Below, in pieces: positions 1 to 5,394 of a stretch of 6,397 nt of DNA. The translations under genes and the position numbers were made by a program. The notes below the pieces were generated by a model that worked only from the letters and a program-made list of their open reading frames with translations, had not been told where the DNA came from and searched no databases. Source of the stretch: Gemmatimonadota bacterium (GTDB taxonomy: Bacteria > Gemmatimonadota > Gemmatimonadetes > Longimicrobiales > Gaopeijiaceae). Position 1 is the first letter of the stretch; each line of letters begins with the position of its first letter. The stretch spans positions 1 through 6,397 of the forward strand of contig JAHHMJ010000475.1 in the NCBI GenBank assembly GCA_018678395.1. The letters run 5' to 3'.

Positions 1-54
1 CTTACAAGCATACTGATGCAGGGGTTGTCGGGTGTGATCCGCTTCGTCCGCGAT

Positions 55-60
55 AAGGAG
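55..60 (+). promoter_or_regulatory. Ribosome binding site of the patatin gene
   Basis: AAGGAG lies five bases before the GTG at 66. It fixes a non-ATG start that also gives a well-formed signal peptide. The rest of the 65-base leader shows no promoter I can defend; the first 20 bases are less GC-rich than the genes. Confidence 0.8.
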
Positions 61-65
61 AAACC

Positions 66-2390
66 GTGCGGCTGCGTGTCTGCCTCCTGTGCGCGACCTG
101 TCTGATTTCAGCGGGGTCGCTCGGGGCGCAGGATGTGGAACGCGTGGGAGTCGCCTTTTCACTCCCCGGTGGGAGTAGCTACGCCGCGTATCAGGGCGGC
201 GTGGTCACCGCCGTACTCTCGTTCATGCGAGCCTCCAACGCCGGTGGGCTCGACGCCCTCTATCGTGCCGAGGGACGGGTTCCGCGTCGCTACGATCTGG
301 AAGCCGCGGTCGGTTCATCGGCCGGTGGGGCCAACGCCCTGCTCGCCGCGATCGGATGGTGCATGGAGGAGATCCCTGCGCCGGCGCGGTCGCCTCACTG
401 GGAGGCCTGGGTTCCGGTCGGCCTGAGCCAGCTGGCACCCGGAGCGGACGAGGCCAGTGGGGGCGCGTTCAGTCGGCGCTTTCTCCGAGAGGTGTACGCC
501 GACACGATGCGGAACGCCGTGGACCGGGCGACGGCCTGCTCGGACGAGGTCCGAATCGGATTCGCGCTCACGCGCCAGGACCCCGACACCCTGTCGATCA
601 TGGGTGCGATCGCGGTGCCCACACAGAAGGTGGCCACGGCTCTGAAGCTCTCCCCGCGGGGCGCGATCTCCCCTCTGGACATCTCGGGCTATCCGGAGGT
701 CGGCAAGACGATTCTCCTCGCCGATTCGGGCGTGAGCGCGGCGATGAGGGCGATCTACGCCACGAGCGCCTTTCCCGCGGCGTTCGCGCCCGTCGCACTC
801 CAGTATGCCGGCGATGCGGGTGCGGCGCCGGTCGAGGACTGGTTCTACGACGGGGGTGTGTTCGACGACAATCCGCTCTGGCTCCTGAGGAGCATGATCG
901 AGGCCCGGCCGCCCGACGGGGACCGTGTCCACGTCGTGTACGTCGATCCGAGCCGCCGCGCGGCCGCGACCGAGGGCTCGGACACCGATTCCGTCTATTT
1001 CGGCGTCGATCAGATCCGCCACATGGTGAGGACCGCCGTGCCGACGGCTCGCAGGAGCGAGCTTTCCGCTCTGGCGCGGCTCCCGTCCGGCGCGGTCGAA
1101 ATGGTCCCGTCCCTGACGACTCGATACCCGGCGGTGTTCGGGAGCACCCTCTCGAACTTCGGAGCGTTTCTGTCACGCTCCTTCCGCGAGTACGATTTCG
1201 TCGCGGGCTACTACGACGGCCTCCGTTTCGCCGCGCAGGCTCTCGCGTGCCCGCCGGGTGCGGTCTTCTCCTGCGACGATGAGCCGATGGATTCGTCTCA
1301 CCGGCTCGTGTCCGAGCTTCCGTTGGAGGACCCGGCCCTTCAGTCGGCCTTCGTCGCGTTGGCGGACTGCATGGCGAGCACCCCGCCGGACCCCGTCGAA
1401 CGGTGCGGCGACTCCGGCGTGGGTGAGACCGACATTCGGAGCAGGCTTCTTCACGCCTACGTCGATGTCGCGCCCGAGATCGACGCCGCTCACCGCGCGG
1501 ACGCAGTGGAGTGCACGGGCGCCTCTTCGATGATGTGCAGGTCGGGCTTGCCCGAGGTGTTCCGGGCGTTGCGTTCCACCGAGGGCCTGATCGGCGCCAT
1601 CAGACAGGAGGCCGAGCCCTGCGTCTGGGACCCGAACGTCAGCGACTGGGAGTCCGATGCATGCCCCAATCGCGGCTTCGTCGAGCGAGACCTGCTCGAT
1701 TGGATCGAGTCCCCGGGATTGACCTTCGTGAGGACCGCCGACGCGTTGATCATCCGACTGATGGCGGCGTCCGGCCGCGCGGCCGATTGCGGATCGAGTT
1801 GTGCCTCTGAAGTCGAGGGGACATCGGCGTCGAGCCTTCTCGGCGCGTTCTGGTGGTACCACAGGCAATCGGCGCCGGAAGCCGCGAGTTCGACCAACAT
1901 GGGGAACGCCCCCGGTTGGCGATGGTGGTGGCGGTTCTGGCTCCCGTTACGGATCAACGTCACGACCGCGTTCGGGTCCGGCGGGAACGGATCGTCGAGC
2001 GTCGGAGTCGAGTGGCGGATCCTCTCGCGAGGCTTCGGCTTCGACTACGACCGGTGGGTGCGGCCTACGCTGTCGATCGCCTACGACACCGATGGCGAGT
2101 GGCCCAGGTCGATACGTGGGGGCGCGAGGTACGCCCTGAGTCTGCGCCTGAATCCGAATCCGATCGTCTGGCTCGAGGGGGGCTGCTATGGGGCTCTGTT
2201 CTCCGGAGACGGGACCCCCTGCACGTCCGGCCCCGCATTCGTTCGGGCGGACATCGCGGGACTCATCTCGGTCGGGGCCCAGTACGCACGGCCTCCGACG
2301 GGAGATACGGGGTTCTTCGACCGCGTGTCGATGACGTTCGGTCTGTCCGACTTCCACGGACTGCTCTACCTCATCTCGGTGATCCGCTAG
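66..2390 (+). CDS. Secreted patatin-like phospholipase with Cys-rich middle and beta-rich C-terminus
   Basis: Probable lipid acyl hydrolase acting outside the cytoplasm; 774 residues. The GTG start is chosen for AAGGAG at 55-60, five bases upstream, and because it opens a signal peptide (residues 1-21, hydrophobic core, cleavage near LGA|Q). The patatin fold covers about 27-330. Visible parts are an oxyanion-type loop GGSSYAAYQGG (35-45), the nucleophile elbow G83-S84-S85-A86-G87 with Ser85 as nucleophile, and D262-G263-G264 supplying the dyad Asp, followed by DDNP. Residues 380-610 are helical-looking and rich in Cys, with no family I recognise. Residues 618-774 begin with a Trp-rich patch (WRWWWRFW) and continue as about eight amphipathic strands, resembling an outer-membrane barrel or a beta-sandwich. 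Fourteen Cys in the mature protein suggest oxidative folding. The Arg/Lys usual in the patatin glycine loop appears replaced by Tyr39. It is far longer than a minimal patatin (about 300). The patatin fold is secure; substrate and surface anchoring are inferred. Confidence 0.88.
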   Translation: MRLRVCLLCATCLISAGSLGAQDVERVGVAFSLPGGSSYAAYQGGVVTAVLSFMRASNAGGLDALYRAEGRVPRRYDLEAAVGSSAGGANALLAAIGWCMEEIPAPARSPHWEAWVPVGLSQLAPGADEASGGAFSRRFLREVYADTMRNAVDRATACSDEVRIGFALTRQDPDTLSIMGAIAVPTQKVATALKLSPRGAISPLDISGYPEVGKTILLADSGVSAAMRAIYATSAFPAAFAPVALQYAGDAGAAPVEDWFYDGGVFDDNPLWLLRSMIEARPPDGDRVHVVYVDPSRRAAATEGSDTDSVYFGVDQIRHMVRTAVPTARRSELSALARLPSGAVEMVPSLTTRYPAVFGSTLSNFGAFLSRSFREYDFVAGYYDGLRFAAQALACPPGAVFSCDDEPMDSSHRLVSELPLEDPALQSAFVALADCMASTPPDPVERCGDSGVGETDIRSRLLHAYVDVAPEIDAAHRADAVECTGASSMMCRSGLPEVFRALRSTEGLIGAIRQEAEPCVWDPNVSDWESDACPNRGFVERDLLDWIESPGLTFVRTADALIIRLMAASGRAADCGSSCASEVEGTSASSLLGAFWWYHRQSAPEAASSTNMGNAPGWRWWWRFWLPLRINVTTAFGSGGNGSSSVGVEWRILSRGFGFDYDRWVRPTLSIAYDTDGEWPRSIRGGARYALSLRLNPNPIVWLEGGCYGALFSGDGTPCTSGPAFVRADIAGLISVGAQYARPPTGDTGFFDRVSMTFGLSDFHGLLYLISVIR

Positions 2391-2410
2391 GCGGGCGCCG
2401 TCGGCCCGCC
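2390..2410. terminator. GC hairpin between convergent genes, possible bidirectional terminator
   Basis: GGCGGGC (2390-2396) pairs perfectly with GCCCGCC (2404-2410) around a seven-base loop. It starts on the last base of the patatin stop codon and lies eight bases beyond the stop of the convergent minus-strand gene. Neither side has a T-run, so it is not a classic intrinsic terminator. Its position in a 27-base tail-to-tail gap makes a shared transcription end the best guess. Confidence 0.5.
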
Positions 2411-2417
2411 GCCGTCG

Positions 2418-3635
2418 TCAGAACCGCGCTCTCAAGAGCGTGAGTCCGAGCGTAGTCCGCCATCGCACCCCGCCGTCTCGCTCCACCGGGAGGCGTCGGA
2501 AGGAGGGTAGGGGAGTCCCGACTGCGAGCCCCTCTCTCGCCACGTCGAACTCCAGCAGCGCGCCCGCGGCCGGGCCGACATCGCCCGCGCTATCGACCCC
2601 GTCGCGGTCCCGCGAGGCGGCCACGCCCACGCCCAGCCCGACGAGGCTGGTCGCCAGCGGAATCCCCACGAACGCTTTGTCGTCGTCGACCTCGGCGAGC
2701 AGGTTGATGCCGAGGCCCGCGACCCCGCCCAGCAGCCCTCCGATGCTGACCAGCCGCCAGCGGTTGCGGCTCCACCCGAGCGAGGGGGCCGCAATCGCCG
2801 CGCCAGCCAGCCCCGCGTCGCCACCGACCAGGGTCGCGGCCAGGAGGTCGTCGTCTTCCAGATCGGCGATGATGCCCGTCGCCACCCCGAACCAGCTGCC
2901 CCACAAGGCGCCGAAGTTCGCCGCGGTCGCCTGGGCATCGGTGATCGAGCCCCGGCTCAACAGCGCCCCGGCGGTGATACCGACCGCGCCGCCGACGATC
3001 ATCGCGGCGAAGGTCTCCTCGTCGGTGTTACCCCCGTAGTCGCACGGCACGTTTGGGATGCAATCCGCGGCATCGCCCTCACCGATGTCGAACACCTCGC
3101 GCCAGCCGAATCCCTGCCAAGTGCCCCAGGTGCCGCCCCACGTGATCGCTCGCGCCTGTCCGATGGTGAGGTTGGTGCGTTTGGCCACGGTGCGACTGGT
3201 GAAGAAGCCCGCGGGGGCGCCAACCAGGAGTCCCAGGCCGTAGGGCTCGGGCTCGTCCGCGCCGAAGGCCCCGGGCACCGCCACCCCCAGCCACGCACCG
3301 AACAGCGTGCCCCACACCTGCAGCTCGGTGGATCCGTCGGACGCGTCGCGCCGTTCCAGCAGCCCGAGCGCGGCCCGGGCCTCCACGGCGGCGGGCGCAT
3401 CGGGAAAGCGGCGCAGGATCAGGCGGTAGAGTGCCTCGGCCACGGCGCTGCGGCCCTCGGCCTCGAAGGTGCTCGCGGCTTCGAGAAGGACGGCTGCCGA
3501 ATCGGCCGGACTCACGCGCGCAACCTGCGCCGGAGCCGGAGCCGGCGACAGCGTGAAAGCCAGAAGCGCGAACGCCAGAAGCGCGAACGCCAGGGGTGCG
3601 GACGTCGCGGCGAGCAAGCCCGCCCGCGCTCTCAT
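2418..3635 (-). CDS. Exported glycine-zipper protein with four internal WG repeats, function unknown
   Basis: 405 residues; I do not recognise a named family. The ATG at 3635 is chosen because it overlaps the upstream USP stop as ATGA, has a GGGGGA tract just before it (3639-3644), and opens a signal peptide (1-36, core LAFALLAFALLAF, cleavage at APA|Q). Residues 44-95 look like one tetratricopeptide-type helix pair (LYRLILRRFPDAPAAVEA). Residues 105-346 are four related units, at about 105-161, 162-236, 237-293 and 294-346. Each starts with a motif like W-G-T-L-F-G-A-W (W-G-G-T-W-G-T-W, F-G-A-L-W-G-S-W, I-G-G-L-L-G-G-V), then an acidic stretch 17-19 residues later, then an L-V-G glycine zipper. 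Unit 2 carries an extra loop with C192 and C198. The C-terminus RTTLGLTLLRARF resembles an outer-membrane beta-signal ending in Phe. A membrane-inserted or outer-membrane-associated role is inferred. An upstream start at 3809 is possible on paper but would run inside the USP gene. Confidence 0.8.
   Translation of the reverse strand: MRARAGLLAATSAPLAFALLAFALLAFTLSPAPAPAQVARVSPADSAAVLLEAASTFEAEGRSAVAEALYRLILRRFPDAPAAVEARAALGLLERRDASDGSTELQVWGTLFGAWLGVAVPGAFGADEPEPYGLGLLVGAPAGFFTSRTVAKRTNLTIGQARAITWGGTWGTWQGFGWREVFDIGEGDAADCIPNVPCDYGGNTDEETFAAMIVGGAVGITAGALLSRGSITDAQATAANFGALWGSWFGVATGIIADLEDDDLLAATLVGGDAGLAGAAIAAPSLGWSRNRWRLVSIGGLLGGVAGLGINLLAEVDDDKAFVGIPLATSLVGLGVGVAASRDRDGVDSAGDVGPAAGALLEFDVAREGLAVGTPLPSFRRLPVERDGGVRWRTTLGLTLLRARF
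2598..2756 (-). repeat. Protein repeat unit 4 of 4, the most divergent
   Basis: Codes residues 294-346. I298-G-G-L-L-G-G-V305 replaces the Trp motif, the acidic patch is E315-V-D-D-D319, and the zipper is S330-L-V-G-L-G-V-G-V. The opening motif has lost its Trp residues but keeps the glycine spacing and the 17-residue distance to the acidic patch. Confidence 0.5.
2757..2927 (-). repeat. Protein repeat unit 3 of 4
   Basis: Codes residues 237-293. It opens with F241-G-A-L-W-G-S-W248, has the acidic patch D258-L-E-D-D-D263, then T268-L-V-G-G-D-A-G-L-A-G. It ends in a basic-aromatic stretch (WSRNRW) where units 1 and 2 have the Gln-Ala motif. Confidence 0.6.
2928..3152 (-). repeat. Protein repeat unit 2 of 4, with inserted Cys loop
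   Basis: Codes residues 162-236. It opens with W166-G-G-T-W-G-T-W173, has an acidic patch from D183, then an extra loop of about 18 residues with C192 and C198. It continues with M212-I-V-G-G-A-V-G and ends with SITDAQA (230-236). It is about 75 residues against 53-57 in its sisters; the difference is the Cys loop. Confidence 0.6.
3153..3323 (-). repeat. Protein repeat unit 1 of 4 (WG/glycine-zipper repeat)
   Basis: Codes residues 105-161. It opens with W108-G-T-L-F-G-A-W115, has the acidic patch D127-E130, then L136-L-V-G-A-P-A-G143, and closes with L156-T-I-G-Q-A161. The closing motif matches the end of unit 2 (SITDAQA). The repeat is visible in protein, not as DNA identity, so the duplication is old. 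Confidence 0.6.
3561..3590. repeat. Perfect 15-bp tandem repeat (two copies) in a signal-peptide coding region
   Basis: CAGAAGCGCGAACGC occurs at 3561-3575 and again at 3576-3590, followed by a further CAG. On the minus strand it encodes the repeated LLAFA of the signal-peptide core of the WG-repeat protein. The unit is a multiple of three, so gain or loss of a copy keeps frame and changes only the length of the hydrophobic core by five residues. Confidence 0.9.
3632..3635 (-). promoter_or_regulatory. ATGA stop-start overlap coupling USP to the repeat protein
   Basis: On the minus strand, the last codon of the stress protein (TGA, 3634-3632) shares bases with the ATG of the next gene (3635-3633). 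This is the usual arrangement for translational coupling. The GGGGGAGGG that codes the USP C-terminus (Gly-Glu-Gly) doubles as the downstream ribosome binding tract, though at unusually short spacing. Confidence 0.85.
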
Positions 3636-4510
3636 CCCTCCCCCGGCACGACCAGCACCGAGCAGGGCGCGCTCTGGGCGAGCCCCATCGCGACGCTGCC
3701 GATCAGGGCGCGGCGGAAGCCCCCATGACCGTGGGTGCCGAGCACGAGCACCTCGTACCCGTCGTCGACCAGGACCGGCAGCAGTACGTCCAGGGGATCC
3801 CGACCCCACTCGACGCGGGGCTGGATCCGGCCCTCGGGAAGTCCCAGCGCCTCGCTGAGCGTGCGGGTCTCGTCGATGGCCTCGGTCAGGGTGCGCTCCT
3901 CATAGGTGACGTCGAGCACGCGTAGCGTTTCGTCCCCCACGTGGATGAGGTGCACCTTGGCCTCATCGGTCGTGGGCAGCGCCCGGACACCGGCGATGTG
4001 CGCGCGCCGGGAGCGCGGCGAGAAGTCCGTGAGCAACGCCAGCGAACCGAAGGGCACGGTGGGCTCGCCGCGGAGCACCAGGACGGGAACCGGGGACGTC
4101 CTCAGCAGGCGGTCGGCGGTGGAGCCGATGCGGTGTCCCTTGCCCTCCCGCGCCGTCGATCCCGCCACGATGAGGTCCGCGCCCCGCGTCTCCACGGCCT
4201 GGAGGATGGCCCGGTCGGCGGGCTCGTCGAGGGCGAGGATGGGCTCGGTGACCTCGATCCCGGCGTCGGCGAGCTCACGAACCTGGAGGTTCAGCGCCGA
4301 TTCGGCCTCCTCACGCGCACGGTTCCAGAGGTCCTGGCGTGCGGGCCCGGTAAGACCGCGACCCAGCCGGGGCTCGAGGGCGTGAACGAGCGTGATCGCG
4401 GCCGGGGTGGCCCGGGCGAGGTCTCCTGCCACGCCGAGCAGGGTGCGTGAGCGGGCCTGCAAGTCCGTGGCGAAGACGACCTGCATCCGAGCGTCGAGTG
4501 TGGACGTCAT
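3632..4510 (-). CDS. Tandem-domain universal stress protein (UspA family)
   Basis: Cytoplasmic stress-response protein, 292 residues, with two UspA domains in one chain (about 9-148 and 153-289). Single-domain members are about 140 residues. Each domain begins with a beta-strand ending in Asp (VVFATD, D16; LALLTD, D162) and has a V/I-H strand end (LVHALE, LIHVGD). The second domain carries the full nucleotide-binding pattern G-x2-G-x9-G-S, at G258-T-H-G261 and G271-S272. The matching stretch of domain 1 (G117-S-T-A120, G129-S130) lacks the second Gly and is one residue shorter, so only domain 2 is confidently ATP-binding. The ATG at 4510 is chosen for AGGAG six bases upstream and because the domain begins nine residues later; a longer frame to 4654 has no coding character. 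Its stop overlaps the next gene's start (ATGA, 3632-3635), so the two are one operon. Confidence 0.93.
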   Translation of the reverse strand: MTSTLDARMQVVFATDLQARSRTLLGVAGDLARATPAAITLVHALEPRLGRGLTGPARQDLWNRAREEAESALNLQVRELADAGIEVTEPILALDEPADRAILQAVETRGADLIVAGSTAREGKGHRIGSTADRLLRTSPVPVLVLRGEPTVPFGSLALLTDFSPRSRRAHIAGVRALPTTDEAKVHLIHVGDETLRVLDVTYEERTLTEAIDETRTLSEALGLPEGRIQPRVEWGRDPLDVLLPVLVDDGYEVLVLGTHGHGGFRRALIGSVAMGLAQSAPCSVLVVPGEG

Positions 4511-4516
4511 GACACG

Positions 4517-4521
4517 CTCCT
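4517..4521 (-). promoter_or_regulatory. Ribosome binding site of the universal stress protein gene
   Basis: AGGAG on the minus strand, six bases before the ATG at 4510. It decides this start against the upstream in-frame start at 4654. A short stem (AGGAT 4528-4532 with ATCCT 4539-4543) lies just upstream; at five base pairs it may be chance. Confidence 0.75.
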
Positions 4522-4704
4522 GGATGGAGGATGGCTCTATCCTGAAGATCGCGGCGCGCCGGGTGAGAGCACAGTCCGAACCGGGGGGGCCGTGAGATCT
4601 ACGCCACCCTGCGGCCCGTCCCGGTGTACGGAATCCATCGGAGCGACCGTCCACCCGATTCTCACGGGAATGCCTTCCATGCCGTCGACCGTTCGGGGGA
4701 GCCT

Positions 4705-4724
4705 GCGCGCGGGGGACTGCGCGC
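4705..4724 (+). promoter_or_regulatory. GC hairpin presenting the SRPBCC ribosome binding site in its loop
   Basis: GCGCGC (4705-4710) can pair with GCGCGC (4719-4724), extendable by one T-G wobble at 4704/4725. The eight-base loop holds GGGGGACT. GGGGGA (4711-4716) is the only plausible Shine-Dalgarno sequence, nine bases before ATG 4726. The stem would therefore end one base before the start codon. A regulatory role is inferred. Confidence 0.4.
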
Positions 4725-4725
4725 G

Positions 4726-5238
4726 ATGACCGTCATGCGGCAGCGGGATGCCGGCGTGATCCGAAGACCGCCCGATGAGGTGTGGCCGTGGATCACGGAG
4801 CCGGAACGCATCGCACGCTGGAATCCGAAGCTGGAGCGGGCGGGGGCTCCGTCGTCCGGGCGAGTTCAGGTGGGAAGCTCGTGGGGAGCCCGGTACCGCA
4901 TGGGCCGCCGCGCGGTGGAGGTCCAGGCCGTGGTGGAGACGTGGGAGCCTCCGCGGGAGTTCACGCTGCGCTACCGGTGGGGCGCCGAGGCATACGCGCT
5001 CGAACACTGCCTGCTCGAGCCGGTGGCCGACGGGACCCGGCTGACAAGGGTGGTCGAGATCCGCGATCCCCGCATCCCGCTGCCGTTCCGACTGCTGGCC
5101 GGCTTTCTCATGCGCTTCGGACGCCCTCCCGGCGCCGCGGACGGCGACTCTCGCCCCGGCGAGTCGTCGGTCGACACCATCCGAAGGCTCGTGGAGGGCG
5201 GACCCACCCGTACGAGTCGTCGAGCTCCGAGATCATGA
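4726..5238 (+). CDS. SRPBCC (START-like, polyketide cyclase type) ligand-binding protein
   Basis: Small soluble protein of 170 residues with the helix-grip fold that binds a hydrophobic ligand. The N-terminal strand and helix read G10-V-I-R-R-P-P-D-E-V-W-P-W-I-T (the usual 'I.a.pe.VW..itd'), followed by P26-E-R-I-A-R-W-N-P34, the conserved turn. The strand series GSSWGARYRM, EVQAVVETWEPPREFTLRYRW, AYALEHCLLEPVADGTRLTRVVEI matches the sheet. The C-terminal helix (121-157) is present but broken by a Gly/Pro/Asp-rich stretch (132-146). Start chosen: ATG 4726, with GGGGGA upstream and the domain starting within ten residues. A GTG at 4624 would add 34 residues of low-complexity, non-domain sequence and has no ribosome site; ATG 4735 is a close alternative. 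The ligand is unknown. It lies upstream of the nitrilase gene in the same direction with a 156-base gap, so co-transcription is possible but unproven. Confidence 0.82.
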   Translation: MTVMRQRDAGVIRRPPDEVWPWITEPERIARWNPKLERAGAPSSGRVQVGSSWGARYRMGRRAVEVQAVVETWEPPREFTLRYRWGAEAYALEHCLLEPVADGTRLTRVVEIRDPRIPLPFRLLAGFLMRFGRPPGAADGDSRPGESSVDTIRRLVEGGPTRTSRRAPRS

Positions 5239-5286
5239 CGTTGCCGGCCAGCGGTCCTTGCCCCTCCGACCCCCGCCCCCTCACTT

Positions 5287-5344
5287 CCCCGAATCAGGCG
5301 CAGCACGTCGCTGCGCCGCGCGGGAAGCCCCGAATCGCAGCACG
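5287..5344. repeat. Imperfect direct repeat in the nitrilase leader
   Basis: CCCCGAATC followed by CGCAGCACG occurs twice. The first copy (5287-5307) has the two parts separated by AGG; in the second (5328-5344) they are merged, sharing one C. The start-to-start distance is 41 bases, close to four helical turns, and the hairpin stem overlaps the first copy. It may be paired regulator sites or a small local duplication. Confidence 0.5.
5297..5317. terminator. Perfect 8-bp hairpin upstream of nitrilase, terminator or operator
   Basis: GGCGCAGC (5297-5304) and GCTGCGCC (5310-5317) form a perfect stem with loop ACGTC. It sits 59 bases after the SRPBCC stop and 78 bases before the nitrilase start. 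No T-run follows on either strand, so intrinsic termination of the SRPBCC transcript is only one option. A dyad operator for the nitrilase gene is the other. Confidence 0.45.
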
Positions 5345-5382
5345 CACGGCTTCGGAGTCGTCTGCGCCCCCCGACCGCCGAC

Positions 5383-5387
5383 GAGGT
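5383..5387 (+). promoter_or_regulatory. Ribosome binding site of the nitrilase gene
   Basis: GAGGT lies seven bases before the GTG at 5395 and supports this non-ATG start. No ATG is available near the first conserved strand (VAAIQAAPVF). Confidence 0.65.
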
Positions 5388-5394
5388 CTCCGAC

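Larger units (their letters stand above)
4511..4725. other. Divergent intergenic region
   Basis: This gap of about 215 bases separates the minus-strand USP operon from the plus-strand SRPBCC gene, so it should hold promoters for both. I could not find a -10/-35 pair close enough to consensus to report on either strand. Reading frames crossing it lack coding character. Confidence 0.5.

Noticed and set aside
1..30. Possible -10 element CATACT in the patatin leader
   Set aside because: Only four of six consensus matches, and any -35 would lie at or beyond the window edge.
356..1282. 308-residue plus-strand frame inside the patatin gene
   Set aside because: Very Arg/Gly-rich and without domains, in another frame of a gene whose own frame holds GSSAG and DGG.
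1173..1963. Two long minus-strand frames (231 and 157 residues) opposite the patatin middle region
   Set aside because: No motif or domain. I checked whether the unusual Cys-rich region might really be coded on the other strand; the continuous 774-residue frame with paired Cys argues against it.
3636..3809. 58-residue N-terminal extension of the WG-repeat protein
   Set aside because: It lies inside the USP gene, is Arg/Gly/Pro-rich, and would bury the signal peptide. The ATGA overlap gives a better start.
4624..4725. 34-residue N-terminal extension of the SRPBCC protein from GTG 4624
   Set aside because: No ribosome site and no resemblance to the fold, which begins within ten residues of ATG 4726.
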